From NCBI GenBank assembly GCA_043381765.1, contig JBHJMP010000101.1, positions 1 to 21,472 of the forward strand: a stretch of 21,472 nt of DNA. The letters run 5' to 3'. A model generated the notes under the pieces. The model had not been told where the DNA came from and made no database searches. It worked only from the letters and a program-made list of their open reading frames with translations. The position numbers were made by a program, and so were the translations under genes. Shown in pieces: positions 21,116 to 21,472 of this stretch; position 1 is the stretch's first letter; each line of letters opens with the position of its first letter. The DNA comes from Collodictyon triciliatum. Its lineage: Eukaryota > CRuMs.

Positions 21116-21472
21116 CTTTGACTCGGTCCTGTGAAGCGGGGTGAAAGGTGCGTCTTCAAGCCCAGGTTTCGTTTAGTCCCTTTTTTTTGTTTGTTTTTTC
21201 TTGTGCTTTTTTTTTTGGCTCTTCATTATTTTCAGTTTTTTTATCTTTTTTTTTCTTTTGGATTTGGTTTCGAGCTTTCTGATGTGGGAAATATGTTTAA
21301 GGAAAAAAAGCAGGAAGCCTTGTGAAAGTGATCTACAAACCCTTCGCGACTGGAAATTAACAAATCAAAGAAAAGTGTCTTCTCCTACTCGCGTTTGCTC
21401 TCTCCCATGCGCTCCATCCCGCCCCTTTGTATGGCATAACCTCGCTACACTTTGAATCGAATAAAGGAAAAA
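21116..21472 (-). promoter_or_regulatory. Upstream region of the NDUFAF4-like gene
   Basis: This stretch runs to the window edge and would carry the promoter and leader of the NDUFAF4-like gene. It has T-rich blocks at about 21181-21258 and a GC-richer part at 21380-21450. No gene is recognisable and a core promoter motif could not be pinned down. Confidence 0.3.

Overview
The window is nuclear DNA from an intron-rich eukaryote, most likely a unicellular one. All five genes found are protein-coding and interrupted. I count 47 introns, all GT-AG, mostly about 50-450 bases long. Coding exons are of moderate GC, while introns and spacers are AT-rich and full of simple repeats. The gene families (purple acid phosphatase, RhoGDI, DUSP-UBL-USP deubiquitinases, an NDUFAF4-like complex I assembly factor) fit an opisthokont or amoebozoan protist, but the sequence alone does not fix the lineage. 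Two runs of N (1077-1239 and 7213-7312) mark it as assembled draft sequence. Both lie inside introns, so all five coding sequences can be read from start to stop.

Layout: 1-103 is an AT minisatellite. 404-3759 (+) is a nine-exon secreted purple acid phosphatase (455 aa) with all five metal-ligand motifs. 4670-6153 (+) is a six-exon RhoGDI (about 201 aa). 6154-6932 is the spacer between convergent genes. 12923-6933 (-) is a 16-exon deubiquitinase of the USP4/11/15 type (962 aa with my preferred splice sites), called USP-A here. 19290-13517 (-) is its tandem paralogue USP-B (17 exons, 873 aa). 21115-20100 (-) is a four-exon protein (182 aa) resembling mitochondrial complex I assembly factor NDUFAF4.

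The strongest structural result is that USP-A and USP-B share 15 intron positions with the same phase, and six of their coding exons have identical lengths (78, 164, 84, 82, 104 and 86 bases). Both keep the full Cys/His/Asn catalytic set, two CxxC zinc pairs and a ubiquitin-like insert. They differ mainly in the linker before the catalytic Cys (acidic in A, tyrosine-rich in B) and in one extra 5' intron in B. Aligning the paralogues also shows that a 96-base stop-free stretch in USP-A is probably intron, not exon.

The other striking trait is repeat load: more than fifteen tandem arrays with different units, almost all in introns, leaders and spacers, and none overlapping a coding exon. The five genes do not form one pathway. 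Two regulate ubiquitin, one regulates Rho GTPases, one is a secreted or lysosomal hydrolase and one assembles a respiratory complex. I see no RNA gene, transposon, CRISPR array or evident new multi-gene system.
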